Below, piece by piece: positions 20,447-32,068 of a stretch of 64,000 bases of DNA; position 1 is the first letter of the stretch, and every line of letters starts with the position of its first letter. The notes under the pieces are model-generated. The model was not told the DNA's origin. It searched no databases and was given only the letters and a program-made list of their open reading frames with translations. Made by a program: the position numbers and the translations under genes. This DNA is from Miscanthus floridulus (taxonomy: Eukaryota > Streptophyta > Magnoliopsida > Poales > Poaceae), in the NCBI RefSeq assembly GCF_019320115.1, contig NC_089584.1:108393799-108457798 (forward strand). The letters run 5' to 3'.

Positions 20447-23400
20447 ATGGGGAGCGTGGACGGCGAGCACGAGTTCCATGCAGGTGAGATGGTCGTCGAT
20501 CTGAGCCATCCCCTTCTCTTTCTTTTTTCTTGTGGGGAATGGTTTAACGCCTTAATTCAAGTCCTGGAGCTCAAAGTTTGGATCTTTGAAAGCTCCGTGC
20601 GTTTAGTATGTATTCATCATGTGAATATTTGGCAAAAATGGTAGGCTGGGGTTGACTCAGCTCTTGTTACGCTCCAGGTTTGGCGCTTCACGGGTTGAAT
20701 TTGCCAGTATTTGGAAAGTCTGGTGGGTATTTGCAATGCAGTGCGTTGTAGCAATTTCCCCCTTTTCTGAAATGGGGATGCAGCAATTTTCCTTAAACAT
20801 TGGTCTGCCAGATTTTTGTGTAGGCAAAATGCCGTTTTTGTAATAATAGCTGTTTTGGGGATTTAAATTTGAATTCGAGGCCCCGAAGTTATTTATTGTG
20901 CATTTCTAACGATTTTTGCTTCTTTGGGCGATAAACCATTCCTAGCCAACCGGAGAGCTGAGGTGATAGATTGGTTTGGTGGGTTGCTGCCAGAGTTCGA
21001 CTTGCCTTTGGATTCTTCAGACGAGGAGCTGCGGGAGTACCTCATTGATGGCACGGCACTATGCTACATTGCAGAGAAACTCATGCCCGGCATTCAGGAG
21101 GTGAGCTCACTCAGCTCAGGGAGGCTGAACTAATGGTGCATGCTACTCTTGCTGATCTAAACATGAGGCTTTGTTTACAGGAAATGTGGGGTGGTAATGC
21201 ATCGGATCAGAGGTCAAATGTGAAGAAATTCCTCTATTTCGTTGCAGAAATGGGTCTGCCAGGCTTCAGTGTCAAGGATCTGGAGGAGGTGAGGTTACTC
21301 CTGTCATGTGAAGATTTGTCTGGTATATGTAGCGATTGCTAGTATGTTTCATTCCAACTAAATGGTGCTCTCATCTCCTTTCCAAGGTGTATGTTAATAA
21401 TGGTTAGCATAGTTGGTGTCAGTCCTTAATACTGGCAATAATGACCTGATGTAGGCACTGCATAGCAATGATGGGTCTGTGTCAGTATGAAGATCTATTC
21501 ACAATTGTGCCTATATATGAGTTGTCCCTCAAAGCTCGACTATGATTGACTGGAAATCAGCAATAACCTTTTAGTTGCAGTTGGAAAGGTTGAAAAGTGT
21601 CCAACTGTAAGGAATAGTGAACTCAAAGTGTTCTTAGATCTTACAACTCTGCTGTAGAATTCTGTAAGTGCGTAAGAGCTTCACACCCTATGGCATGGAC
21701 TCAGAGTTCCCTCTTAAAGTCTGTGCCATTTCTCAGAGAGAGGGAATAGAATTCATAGTTAGATTTTTTTTTAATGGCCATAGGAGGTACAATACATCAG
21801 CACCGTCCCTATGGCCAACAACAACAACAACAGTCAGCCTGTTCGGTTGGCTGGTTCATATCGTTGCTGGTTCGTGAAGAAGTACTGCTGGCTGGTTTGT
21901 GTGAGAGAAAAATACTGTTCCTGTTCCGGCTGAAAATTTACGATCGTTTACGACAAGCCACAGCCAAACGAACAGGCTGAGTGTTGTTGTTGTTGTTGGC
22001 CATAGGGACGGTGCTGATGTATTGTACCTCCTACGTTACGATTCAGACTTGCTTCACAATTGTCAACTGAATCTGTGGTTCTGTTCATCCTTATTTTTGT
22101 TAACCCTAATCCGTTTGATGATTACAGGGGTCAGTGTCTTCTGTGGTGGAGTGTCTCTTGGCTCTAAAGGATAATGTGACTACAGGATTGGGTCAAAACA
22201 TTACAAACAATGCTGCTAAAACACCCCTTCGAAGGAAACTGGGACTTGAAGAATCTGATGATCCTATAATTTCGGTTATGACACCGGGGAAAAGATCTGG
22301 GGAGGAAAGATGGAAAGGCCACTGGGATCCTAAGTCTCAACAAAGAAGTATTCTTCATTCTGGTATGCTCATGTTGTTGTTTCTTTAGCATAATCATTTG
22401 TGGCATTGGATACTAAGTTAGAGTTTAATCAACTAAGCTTCCATTTATAATTGGTTTCCAGTGGCATATCCCATTTATTCTTGAAGTTTACGTATATAAA
22501 GTGATAAAAAATATTTTCCAAAATTCATACAATCAGGCATTTTTTACTTCAGAGCAAATGAATTCTATATGTTGCCATGGTTTCGTATTCGTAGTGCCTT
22601 TAACTTGTTTGGACTTCTATATGTTGCCAAGGTTTCATATTCATAGTGCCTTTAACTTGTTTATCTTCAATATCCAAGTAACATTACCTGTTCAGATCTT
22701 GTTTCTTGACTTAGGTGCTTTTCTGTGTTAATCTATTGTCACACTCACCCTTTTTGTAAGATATAATGGAATGTTAATTCCGGTCTCTACAACATGACTA
22801 TGCACACGGCCCGGTCTTTATTACAATAAATCAACATGGTTCTGAAATCAACAGAACAAAATAAGCCATAAGCCCATAACAATCCAGCATGCTCACCTTA
22901 CTTTGCAGGACAAAAGGTCCATGATGCTTTCCAACTTAAGCGAGGCTCCTACACTGATCTTCCTCCTGCCAAAGTTTCAGAGATGATGCATCCAAGAAGT
23001 CTAGATGTAACATCTTCAGCATCACATCATATCATTGCGCATTTTTTCCCCTTGTCTGTGCCCCTTTATTAATTACAATCTTTTCTCAGAATGCCCCTAC
23101 TCAATCACTTCTTAGAGTTGTTAATGGCATTCTAGATGAGAGCATTGAGAGGAAAAGAGGAGAAATACCACACGTAAGTCTATTTTCAGTGTTTTTCAAT
23201 AAATAGATTGCCCGGAATGCTATTGGTTCTTTATTAATTGTTATTGATGACTAATGTCGGCCTGTTCTTGTCTCAGCGTGTTGTTTACTTGCTAAGGAAT
23301 GTTGTTCAAGAGATTGAGCATCGAATTGCTATTCAAGCAGATCACATAAGAAATGTAAGTGTGGTATTCGCTATTTATTGTCATAGAAATTCAACTCCTG

Positions 23401-26400
23401 TAACACATTATTTGTTTTCACAGCAAAATAGCATCATCAAGACTCGGGAAGACAAGTACCGTTCAAAAATTAAAGCACTCGAGACATTAGTAAATGGCAC
23501 AAATGAAGAAAATGAGGTAACTATACAATTATTCATGATCTGAAAATTCTCACAGGAATATCTTCTGCCTCTTGATATTGACACATGTAATTCTTTCTTC
23601 AGATGACAGTAAATCGACTTGAGCTAGTTGAGGTATTCAAAATATCCTCATCTATTTTTCTGTTTCTAATCATGTTACTTGCTTGAATCAGTACTCATAA
23701 AAATATGAATCAGATATTGGTTGTATGATGTTCGGACCTTATAATGCTAGGATCACTTATGAGTTGTTGCACTACATTTAGTGCTTGTAGTTAGAATGAA
23801 CATATCATAAATTTGTTTGTTTTGTTCATGTAGGTAGAAAAATCAAAACTTGATGAGAAAAGAAAACTAGGTGAACAAGACATGGTTCGGCTGATGCAAG
23901 AAAAAGAGAATGCAGAAAATACAATTGCTTCCCTTCAGCAAGAAATACAGATCTTGAGTAGGATGCATGAACAGTACCGTGAAAGAAAGGAAACAGAAGC
24001 CAGGCAGATGGAGGAACACTTGGCTATGAGACTTAAGGAGGCTGAGTTTCTTTTGATGCAATCAAAAAAGAAAGTTGAAGAAATTGAATCTGCTTCCCAA
24101 CTGAAATCTCAACTTTGGAGCAGAAAGGCAAACATTTTCCAGAGTTTTATGGATAATCAAAAATTGTCCATTAAGGTTCTGTCATCTTCCTATATCATTT
24201 TTTTTGTTTTCTTTTAGTTTGTTTATGTTCTAACCTCTCAGTTTTTAAATATTTAACTATGTTAGGACATAAGGATATCATCTCAGTCCATTAAGCAGGA
24301 AATGTTTGCCCTTCAAATGAAATGGAGGGATGAAATATCTAACATTGGTATGTGGGTTCTCGTGATTTCTGTTGCGGCTTTATTGTATATGTATGTTTAC
24401 TGAAACTTTGTTTATCTTGCTCTTAACTTGTCAAACTTGGTTAGGACATGATTTGAAAGGCTTGGTTGATGCTGCTGACAATTACCATAAGGTTCTTGCT
24501 GAAAATCAGAAGCTATTTAATGAGGTACAGGAACTAAAAGGTATGTTCCTGCAATGATAAACTTACACTTTGAGCACATTTTATGGCTATCTAACATTAT
24601 CCTTTCCACTCTAATGTTTGTTTTCAGGCAATATCAGAGTCTATTGTCGTGTCAGACCATTTCTTCCTGGTCAAGATGGAAAAACAACTGTTATTGATTA
24701 TATTGGTGAAAATGGTGAGATTCTCATCACAAATCCCTTCAAGCAAGGGAAGGATGCGTGTCGAATGTTCAAGTTTAACAAAGTGTTTAATACACATGCT
24801 TCTCAAGGTATATCTTAAGTATGTTAATGGTGCAATCTAAAACTTAAAAGTTGTATAATTGAATATTACTCACCAAGTTTTCTTACCTAATTTCCAGCTG
24901 AAGTATTCTCTGATATCCAGCCTCTGATCAGATCAGTTCTTGATGGGTTTAATGTGTGCATTTTTGCCTATGGTCAAACTGGTTCAGGAAAAACTTACAC
25001 AATGGTAAGAGTGCTGGGCTCAAACAAAGTTGAATTGATAATAGTCTTGAGGATATTACTAACTGGTGTCTGACATTTTGTTTTTTCTTAGAGTGGGCCA
25101 GGCACATCAAAAGACGATTGGGGTGTTAATTATCGAGCTTTAAATGACTTGTTCGACATCTCTCTAAGTAGAAGAAATGCTTTCTCATATGAGGTGGGGG
25201 TGCAGATGGTTGAGATTTACAACGAACAAGTGCGGGATCTTCTTTCAAATGATATTGCACAAAAAAGATATCCTTTACCCAAATGCTTACTTTCTATTAG
25301 AATCTCTCTCATTATTACATTTTTAGTACTCGCATACTATTAGACATGCACAGGAAAAAAATGTTGTTCTTGACAAAAAGAAACACTTGGAATTTGGAGC
25401 ACATCTCAGCCTAACGGACTTGTTGTCCCTGATGCAAGTTTACATCCTGTCAAATCAACATTGGATGTACTAGAGTTGATGGAAATTGGACAAACAAATA
25501 GAGCAGTTGGATCAACAGCTCTGAATGAAAGGAGCAGTCGATCTCACAGGTATGTACCATAACCAATGTTACTAGAATTGACTTTTCTCACACAATATTG
25601 AATTTTAGTAGGTTCATTAGATTTCATGCTTTGATAGTAAGATAAAGCACAATGGTAATATTATTCTAAAAAAAGGGCGTACCCAGTGCAGAGAGCTCCC
25701 GCTCTGTGCGGGGTCTGGGGAAGGGTGTTAGTGGCAAGCCTTACCCTCGCCTGTGCAATGTGAGGAGACCGTAACTCAAACCCAGGACCTTCCGGTCACA
25801 GGCTGTTTATTATATTCTAAAAAATGATAACAAAATCATAATTGTCATTCTCTGTTTATTATATAATCTCTAAGGGTAAATAGTACATAATCTTAGATAA
25901 ACAAATCTTAATCTCGGTACATATCTTTTTAGAATAGTTGGATCTACTATTTGCGTACCTTTTTTAGATCAAACAATCTAAGGGTAAATACCCATAAAAT
26001 TCTTGTGACATAATGTTCTGAAAGCTTTTGTTGCATGCAGCATTCTAACTGTGCATGTTAGAGGGGTGGATTTGAAAAATGGATCTACTTCCAGAGGATG
26101 TCTACATCTGATTGATCTTGCTGGGAGTGAAAGAGTTGAGCGATCTGAAGCAATTGGAGATAGATTAAAAGAAGCACAGTATATTAACAAATCTCTCTCT
26201 GCTCTTGGTGATGTGATTTTTGCTTTAGCACAGAAAAACTCCCATGTTCCTTATCGAAACAGCAAGCTGACTCAAGTTCTACAGAGCTCTTTAGGTAACA
26301 TATAGTTGTTCTTCAAAAAAAAAGGGCATAAAGTAGTTGTTAGTTTATATATGCGGATATATTACTTATGATAATTCTCTTATGTTTTCATGCAGGTGGT

Positions 26401-27813
26401 CAAGCAAAGACACTAATGTTTGTTCAAATTAATCCGGATACTGAATCATATTCAGAAACTATAAGCACTTTGAAGTTTGCTGAAAGAGTTTCTGGAGTTG
26501 AATTAGGTGTTGCAAGAAGTAACAAAGAGGGTAAAGATATAAAAGAGCTGCTAGAACAGGTTTTTGCAACTGTCTCATATATATTCAGAAAATTTCTGTT
26601 TCTGTACAAACTTCACTAGGAAGCTAACTTTGTACAAACTTCACTTGATTAGTTTAAAGGGGGAAGGTTTCTTCGATATCACTAATTCAACTCGAATTAA
26701 CTGTTAAACTGAAGAAAATGAAGGACATGTTTGTTCAACCTTATAGGGTGCATACTTATGCTTCAGCATATTGATACTAAATTCCACGGGAAGTATATTA
26801 CTGTTAATAATGTTAGCTGATACTGGCAGTTGTTACTATAACTAGAGCATATAGCTTCAGCGTCCTATGGTTATCTTGGTTTCAAAAGTCAATTGTTTTT
26901 TTGTCCAGGTTTCATATCTGAAAGATACAATATCACGGAAAGATATGGAAATCGATCAACTCTTGAAGGACAAAGCCAAATCTCCAAGTTCACCAATAAA
27001 TAGAAATGACAATAGCCTACAGATTCGACGACTATCAGGTAAGGGATTTATGTTCTAGTGACAAGTTTCATTATACCCTCAAAATTTCTGTGGTGAATGG
27101 AATCAGTAATGGACGCACTTCACCCTCTAATGTAGGGGCTGGTGGATCAGGTGAAGCCGAATGTGAAGATAACATGTCTGATGATGGCTGCTCAGTAGCA
27201 GGAACTGAGTGTTCTGTAGGTGGTGCTTCAGAGGCGACAACAGAACGGATGTATGTTGCTAACATCTCAACTTTCCACATCTCTTATCCCTTACCATCAT
27301 CTTTTTTTTTTTACTTCAATATCACATACTAGTTAAAATCTGCTGGGCTTCCCATAATTCTTTCGCTACATATGTGTCAGCAGTAAACAATCTACCTTTT
27401 TTTTTACCCTTTCAGTAACGAATCGTGCTGTTTAAGCTATGCTCTACAATTACAGGCAGAAGGCCCCATCAAGGATAGCCAGGCTGTTCCTCACAAAGAA
27501 TGGGCAGCCTGCAAACCCCAAGCCAAAACCAAGGGAGTCTGCTCTGAAACCGCCAGGTACATTAGAAACGTGAACCACTTGCATGCTACATAGAAGTAGG
27601 CATTGCTGCCTGGTTTCACTTATTCACTTCACTGGTATTAAATCAAATTGTGCAGTAGCTGATCGATGCTTTTACAATTTGCGAGCATCCCTGGGCATGA
27701 TATGATCCTATGATACTGATGAACACTCGTATTCGTTTACAGGTCGCACGACTTCTACAGGAAGCCAGGCGACAGGAGGAGGATCTTCAGTGAAACCCCC
27801 TAAGAGGCGGTAG
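20447..27813 (+). CDS. Kinesin-14 with calponin-homology domain (KCH type)
   Basis: Twenty-two exons encode about 972 residues: 20447-20483, 20928-21100 (start uncertain), 21181-21288, 22128-22362, 22909-23006, 23090-23173, 23277-23354, 23424-23516, 23603-23632, 23834-24175, 24266-24347, 24445-24540, 24628-24807, 24898-25004, 25092-25267, 25385-25549, 26041-26294, 26396-26559, 26909-27038, 27136-27250, 27456-27556, 27743-27813. A calponin-homology domain spans about residues 20-121 (actin binding), a coiled coil about 270-450, and the motor about 486-820 after the kinesin-14 style neck ending [15 protein letters not shown]. The motor has the P-loop GQTGSGKT (571-578), switch I NERSSRSH (687-694) and switch II DLAGSE (720-725), so it should hydrolyse ATP. 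Plant KCH proteins are known to link microtubules and actin, with roles in nuclear and division-plane positioning. Intron 15 is AT-AC; intron 1 lacks a normal AG acceptor at the expected site; the other junctions are GT-AG and in frame. Introns hold a foldback MITE and a SINE. Confidence 0.93.
21782..22032. repeat. Near-perfect 72 bp inverted repeat around a MITE (kinesin intron 3)
   Basis: The left arm 21782-21853 and right arm 21961-22032 are inverse copies differing at about two positions. The outer 50 bp of each arm (from AGGAGGTACAATACATCAGC to the CAA triplet run) is followed by a CAGCCTGTTCG-ended MITE of about 150 bp. The sense transcript would fold into a long hairpin with a loop of about 107 bases. 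The MITE belongs to the family at 19545-20122. Confidence 0.9.
25268..25384 (+). other. AT-AC (U12-type) intron 15 of the kinesin gene
   Basis: After exon 15 the sequence reads AG then ATATCCTTTAC. Near the far end it reads TTCTTGAC, then AAAAAGAAAC, before exon 16 (ACTTGG). ATATCCTT is the minor-spliceosome donor consensus, and TTCTTGAC matches the U12 branch site, placed 11 bases before the AC acceptor. Only these borders keep the frame (Lys-Arg-Leu-Gly-Ile-Trp); no GT donor fits. It falls within the motor domain. Confidence 0.9.
25674..25808. mobile_element. SINE-like insertion (kinesin intron 16)
   Basis: A block beginning GGGCGTACCCAGTGCAGAGA and containing GGGGTCTGGGGAAGGGTG and CAAACCCAGGACC resembles tRNA-derived grass SINEs of the Au type. 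It is flanked by near-identical words TTATTCTAAAAAA (from about 25661) and TATATTCTAAAAAA (25811-25824), a likely target-site duplication. Family assignment is from memory of the consensus. Confidence 0.65.
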
Positions 27814-28131
27814 AGAAATAAAGATTCCAGCATCTGAGCTCTGCCATGTTGATGGCTGATGCTACACGTATGTAAACCGACTCGGAGATTGTGCTGAAAC
27901 ACAACGGGTGGTGCGATCTAAGGGTATGTCACTGTAACGGGTTCACTTGTCAACGGTCTGTTAAGTAATGCTGATGAGCAGCCGACTATAGGCTGGACGT
28001 TTGATGGGAAATGTTGTTGCATGTGCAGCAGGCGCGAGAGCGCCGTTGCGTTTTGAGTTTAGGCGGCTCTGCTGAGGCCCAGGCCTAGACCCTGTCTGCC
28101 GAATCTCATTTTGGCCTTTGCCGCGGTGCAG

Positions 28132-28383
28132 GCGCGTGTTCAGTTCCACCCAAAATCCTAAAAAATATTACAGTACCTATCACATTGAATGTTTATGGCC
28201 TGTGCATGGAGCATTAAATGTAAACGAAAAAAAAACTAATTGTACAGTTTGGTGGGAAATTACAAGACGAACGTTTTGAGCCTAATTAGTTTATGTTTGA
28301 ACACTAATTGTCAAATAAAAACGAAAGTATCACAGTAGTCTAAAATTCCTAAAATTTCAAACTTTCTAGAACTGAACACGCGC
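28132..28383. mobile_element. MITE with GCGCGTGTTCAGTTC ends
   Basis: The left end GCGCGTGTTCAGTTCC and the inverse of the right end GCGCGTGTTCAGTTCT match over about 15 bp. The 252 bp interior shares GCATGGAGCATTAAAT and GCCTAATTAGTTTATG with the element at 19142-19483. It lies about 300 bp downstream of the kinesin stop codon. Confidence 0.75.
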
Positions 28384-28500
28384 TCCTAGAGCTCTTCGGC
28401 GACGTCAAAGAACCAAATGAAGGATCTCGTGCCATAAAACGCGAGAGACGGTGTATTGGTGTAAGGCGCACACGGCACAAAAAAAAGTAAAAAACTGCCA

Positions 28501-28800
28501 AGAACTGAACTTTGCAAACAAAAAATAAATTGCAGTGAGCGTACACTGAACTATGCAAACAAAAAAAAAGCTGAATTTAACTGTGCAAACAAAAAAAATT
28601 AAAAACCAAAAAAATATGGTGAGCGTACAATGAACTGTGCAAACAAAAACAATAAAAAGCTGAACTGAACTGTGCAAACAATGAACTGATCTGCCTTTAA
28701 AAAAACAATGAACTGAGTGCAAACAAAAAAAATATAAGCTGAACTGAACTGTGCAAAACAGAAAAATATAAGCTGAACTGAACTGTGCAAAACAGAAAGT
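28501..28800. repeat. Irregular tandem array downstream of tRNA-Phe
   Basis: The word GAACTG(AA)CTGTGCAAAC followed by A-rich sequence recurs about seven times. Two units also contain TGCAGTGAGCGTAC (28531-28544) and ATGGTGAGCGTAC (28616-28628), copies of the tRNA gene's own 3' end (plus-strand GCGGTGAGCGT at 28813). The array lies directly downstream of the tRNA in its direction of transcription. Confidence 0.8.
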
Positions 28801-28801
28801 T

Positions 28802-28806
28802 AAAAA
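28802..28806 (-). terminator. Pol III terminator of tRNA-Phe
   Basis: Five A on the plus strand are TTTTT on the tRNA strand, five bases past the mature 3' end: the standard RNA polymerase III stop signal. Confidence 0.7.
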
Positions 28807-28811
28807 ATAAA

Positions 28812-28836
28812 TGCGGTGAGCGTGGATCGAACACGC

Positions 28837-28879
<43 letters not shown>

Positions 28880-28884
28880 CCCGC
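28812..28884 (-). tRNA. tRNA-Phe (GAA)
   Basis: The 73-base minus-strand sequence starts GCGGGGATAGCTCAGTTGGG, has the anticodon loop CTGAAGA (anticodon GAA) and the T loop GTTCGATCC, and ends CTCACCGCA. The cloverleaf closes with one G-A mismatch in the acceptor stem, which is also present in known plant cytosolic tRNA-Phe. A and B boxes are intact and a T5 terminator follows, so it should be transcribed by RNA polymerase III. Confidence 0.97.
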
Positions 28885-29714
28885 TTTGATATGCAAGTAA
28901 AAAAGTAAACTACTTAACCAAAGTATCTAGAAAATGGCAATGCTGTGCTAGTGACCGCCCCTTGTAGCGAATCTTCCGCGCACAGGCACACGGCTGTGTT
29001 TAATTTGTGGTACGTAAGCTAAAAAAACAATGTACTTCAAGCAAAATACCTAGAAAGTGACAATGCTGATGCTACTGTTCTTCTGCTTGCACTGTGTTTG
29101 ACTCATGAGCTAGCTCTAAGCATTTTTTTTATATATTTTAATAGAAGAGAGAAAAAAAGCTAGCTCTTAATTAAGAACAAGGTTTATATATATATTTTAA
29201 GATCATGTGAGACGTATCGGTCACCGCCACTACCACAAGCCCACAAGGCCGCAACCAAGATATTATAATAATTCCATGGTAATAAATTAAGATAAAGAAG
29301 TAAAATGCTCGTACATAATGGCGCAAAACTGAACCAACCAAAGCAGCTCAACGAAAACAAAAGCGCTTTAGTGTTCCAAGAACATCTTTAACAGAACGCA
29401 GAACATAACGATATTCTGACGGATGGTACACAGATACAGTTGGATCAGCCCCTGGCACAATGATGTTGCATCATGCCATTGCCACCCGCTCCCCTCTTTC
29501 GAGCTGTCATCTGCCGACTGCCTTCCCTTGTCCCTCTTTACCACACAAAGAAAGCTAGCCAAACAAGCTTGGAGCCCCACTTCATGCCCATTTTGATCCG
29601 TCCTTGGCTACCACCACACGCTCGTGTCCCTACGATTACACTGGCGAACTCAAATCAAATTCACTAGAAACTGGTAGAATTTGGTTCCTCTTGTATTCAA
29701 AGTTCAGCCGTGTC
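28885..29714. other. Intergenic, no recognised gene
   Basis: AT-rich sequence with short frames on both strands and no domain or splice pattern recognised. It separates tRNA-Phe from the oxygenase-like gene. Confidence 0.6.
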
Positions 29715-29721
29715 TATATAT
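29715..29721 (+). promoter_or_regulatory. Candidate TATA box of the oxygenase-like gene
   Basis: TATATAT lies 60 bases before the start codon at 29781, leaving room for a short leader. Confidence 0.45.
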
Positions 29722-29780
29722 GACCATGACCTACTAGAGCAGTAGAGCACCATGAGCTAATAATCCAAGCAGAACCACTC

Positions 29781-31207
29781 ATGTCTACTGCGCCCTTTGT
29801 CACCTACCTTCAGAGGCCCCGGTCACCGGCGTTCCGGGCGCCACCGCCGTCCCCGGTCACCGGCGTTCTGACTGGCAGCAGCTCGGGGTCGTCCGGGTAC
29901 GGCGAGTGTCAGGATGACGACGATATCGGCAAGTTCCTGCGCTGCTCCGCCAGGGTCCCAGTGCTGCGGCTGCCGGAGAGGCCCGGCCCTCGGAGAAACA
30001 AGGCCGCCTGGGCACCGCCTGTCGTCGACATGCGCCTGTTGGACTCACTGTCGCCGGTGGAGGGAGGAGGGTCCGCGGTGGAGGCACTGAGGTCGGCGGC
30101 CGTCGCGTTTGGCTGCTTCCAGGTGGTCGGCCACGGGGTCGACGCCAGTTTGCTATCGGCAGCGTTGCGTGCTGCAAGGTCGGAGGGATCGCCAGCGCAG
30201 GAGATGGAGAGAATTGGAGTAGGAGATGAGGATGAGCTGTGGTGGCTGCGGCGCGAAGGAGACCAAGAAATGGCGGGAACTCAGCCGTTGCGAAATGGTC
30301 CCAACCAATTCAGGTATGAACTTTCCATGTCAATAGAGAAACTCAGCCATCGCGAATTCACAATGCACCACGCCTTTGGATTTTGCTGGGTCACAGGAAC
30401 AAAGCAGATGATTTGTTTACTCAGCTTGAGCAAGCTTCAACCAAGCTCCTGCACGCCTTGCAGCAGGCCAGTGCATCTGAACCGTTGGCTAAAGCTGAAG
30501 CGAACGGCTCGCTCCTCTGCATCCGCAAGCACCGACGCAGCGGCAGCAGCGCGTCCGGTCCGATCAGCCAAGATGACGTCCTGCGGATGCTGGTACAGAG
30601 CTCGCGGTGCTCGCGCGCTCTCGCCCTCCACCTCTGCCCCGGCGCGGCGGCGTTCCACGTCTTCTCGCGGCGAGGCTGGTCCAGGTTCTCGCCCCTTGAC
30701 GGCGCCCTCGTGGTCACCGTCGGGGACCAACTACAGGTGATAAATGCATCTTGCCATCAAACTCGAAATTGCAACAGCAATTAGGAAAACTGAAACCATC
30801 CTGCGCAGCTAAAAAGAAGGCCAGCAAAATGTGTCCGCACTCCAGGCCTGCGAACAATAATCGGACTGAAATGGGAAGCCAGGGGCACATTGCCAATTTG
30901 CCATCACTGACATCATTGTTCATGATTAAGGCCTCGCTACTGACCTGTTTCGTTTCCATGGATGCAGTGCGGGCTCTACAAAAGCGTGTCCGGCAAACCA
31001 GCTTACAGCAATAATGATCTCCAAGGAGACAGCAGCGATGCCATCTCAGCAGAATTCTTCCTTTCCTGCTCTTCAGCAGGCGCAGCAAAGGAGGCTCTGA
31101 ACATGGACAACATGAAGGTCATCCCGTTGAATCTGCAGATCATGGTAGCAGCTTGCCTTGTGCTTGTTTACCATGTCTTCCTGTCATGCTCGTATGCTAT
31201 TTGGTAA
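29781..31207 (+). CDS. 2-oxoglutarate/Fe(II) oxygenase-like protein, probable pseudoenzyme
   Basis: Three exons (29781-30313, 30397-30736, 30968-31207) with GT-AG junctions give 370 residues. Residues 79-135 match the N-terminal region of plant 2OG dioxygenases (AFGCFQVVGHGVDASLL), and the block GALVVTVGDQLQ then CGLYKSVSGKPAY matches the part that normally reads GD.LQ..SNG.YKSV.HRV. The iron ligands are missing: no HxD motif is visible in the core, the distal His position (KSVxHRV) reads KSVSGKP, and no RxS 2-oxoglutarate motif follows. The C-terminus (about 345-365) is hydrophobic and could be a tail anchor. The frame is uninterrupted over three exons, so it looks maintained as a gene; the catalytic role is unlikely and its function unknown. 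It is convergent with the kinase gene about 860 bp away. Confidence 0.8.
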
Positions 31208-32068
31208 TGTTCAGCAATACAGCAACTGCAGGGCCTGTTTCCCTTTGCTGAGTATGCAAGTATGCAACACATTTGCCACTGTTAATCAGCCTAAACATCA
31301 GAATGAACAAAACCCAAATTTTGTCTCAGTTATCGGAAGTAAAGTGCTCCTAACACAGTATCTACCTCTACATACTATGAACCTGAATCTGCTGAGACAC
31401 AAGTATGAAAATCTGATGTGAATACAAATTCAACAGCTGCAGTATCAGATGGTACTTTAAACGGGTTCAATGATTCATCTATTCATATAAACTACGGAGC
31501 TGCAATCCAGGGTTTTAAGATCCCTTTTTTTCAGTATTAGTGCATGAAGACTTAGTAATAGTGCATGAAGACCCAGCTTCCTGTATGTAATTCCAAAGTC
31601 TCAACCCCACCCAAAAACATACAAGGGTTAAACTGACTACTCTTACCAGGGTGTGAAACCACACTAGTTTTACCTGGACGCAATCATAGTACGAGTGATT
31701 AGAAAGATGCAATCGTCCAGCACAACAAAAAGAGAACATGCTAACTATACCTCATGATAATAGATTAACAGTCAGGCAGGGACCTTCTGAGGCCCTGACA
31801 CTAGGCTGGAGTTCGGTTATACTGATCAGGTGTACAAAGCCTCACACTGCTAACGTCCACTAAATTAACGATTAATACAAACTACAAAGCATTTACTACT
31901 ATACATGCTAGTCTATAATCAAGAACGATAGCAGATGCCTTCACAACAAAAGACTCAGGGTACCAGTAACACTGAGCCGCATTCAGAACTCGCCCGCACA
32001 TAGGGGCTGCTACAGTGAACTAGCTACATCAAAAGATGGTGCTGACAGGATTCCACATGAAAAGATTC
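31208..32068. other. Convergent intergenic region
   Basis: About 860 bp between the stop codons of two convergent genes, containing the 3' UTRs of both. No other gene or clear repeat was seen. Confidence 0.6.
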
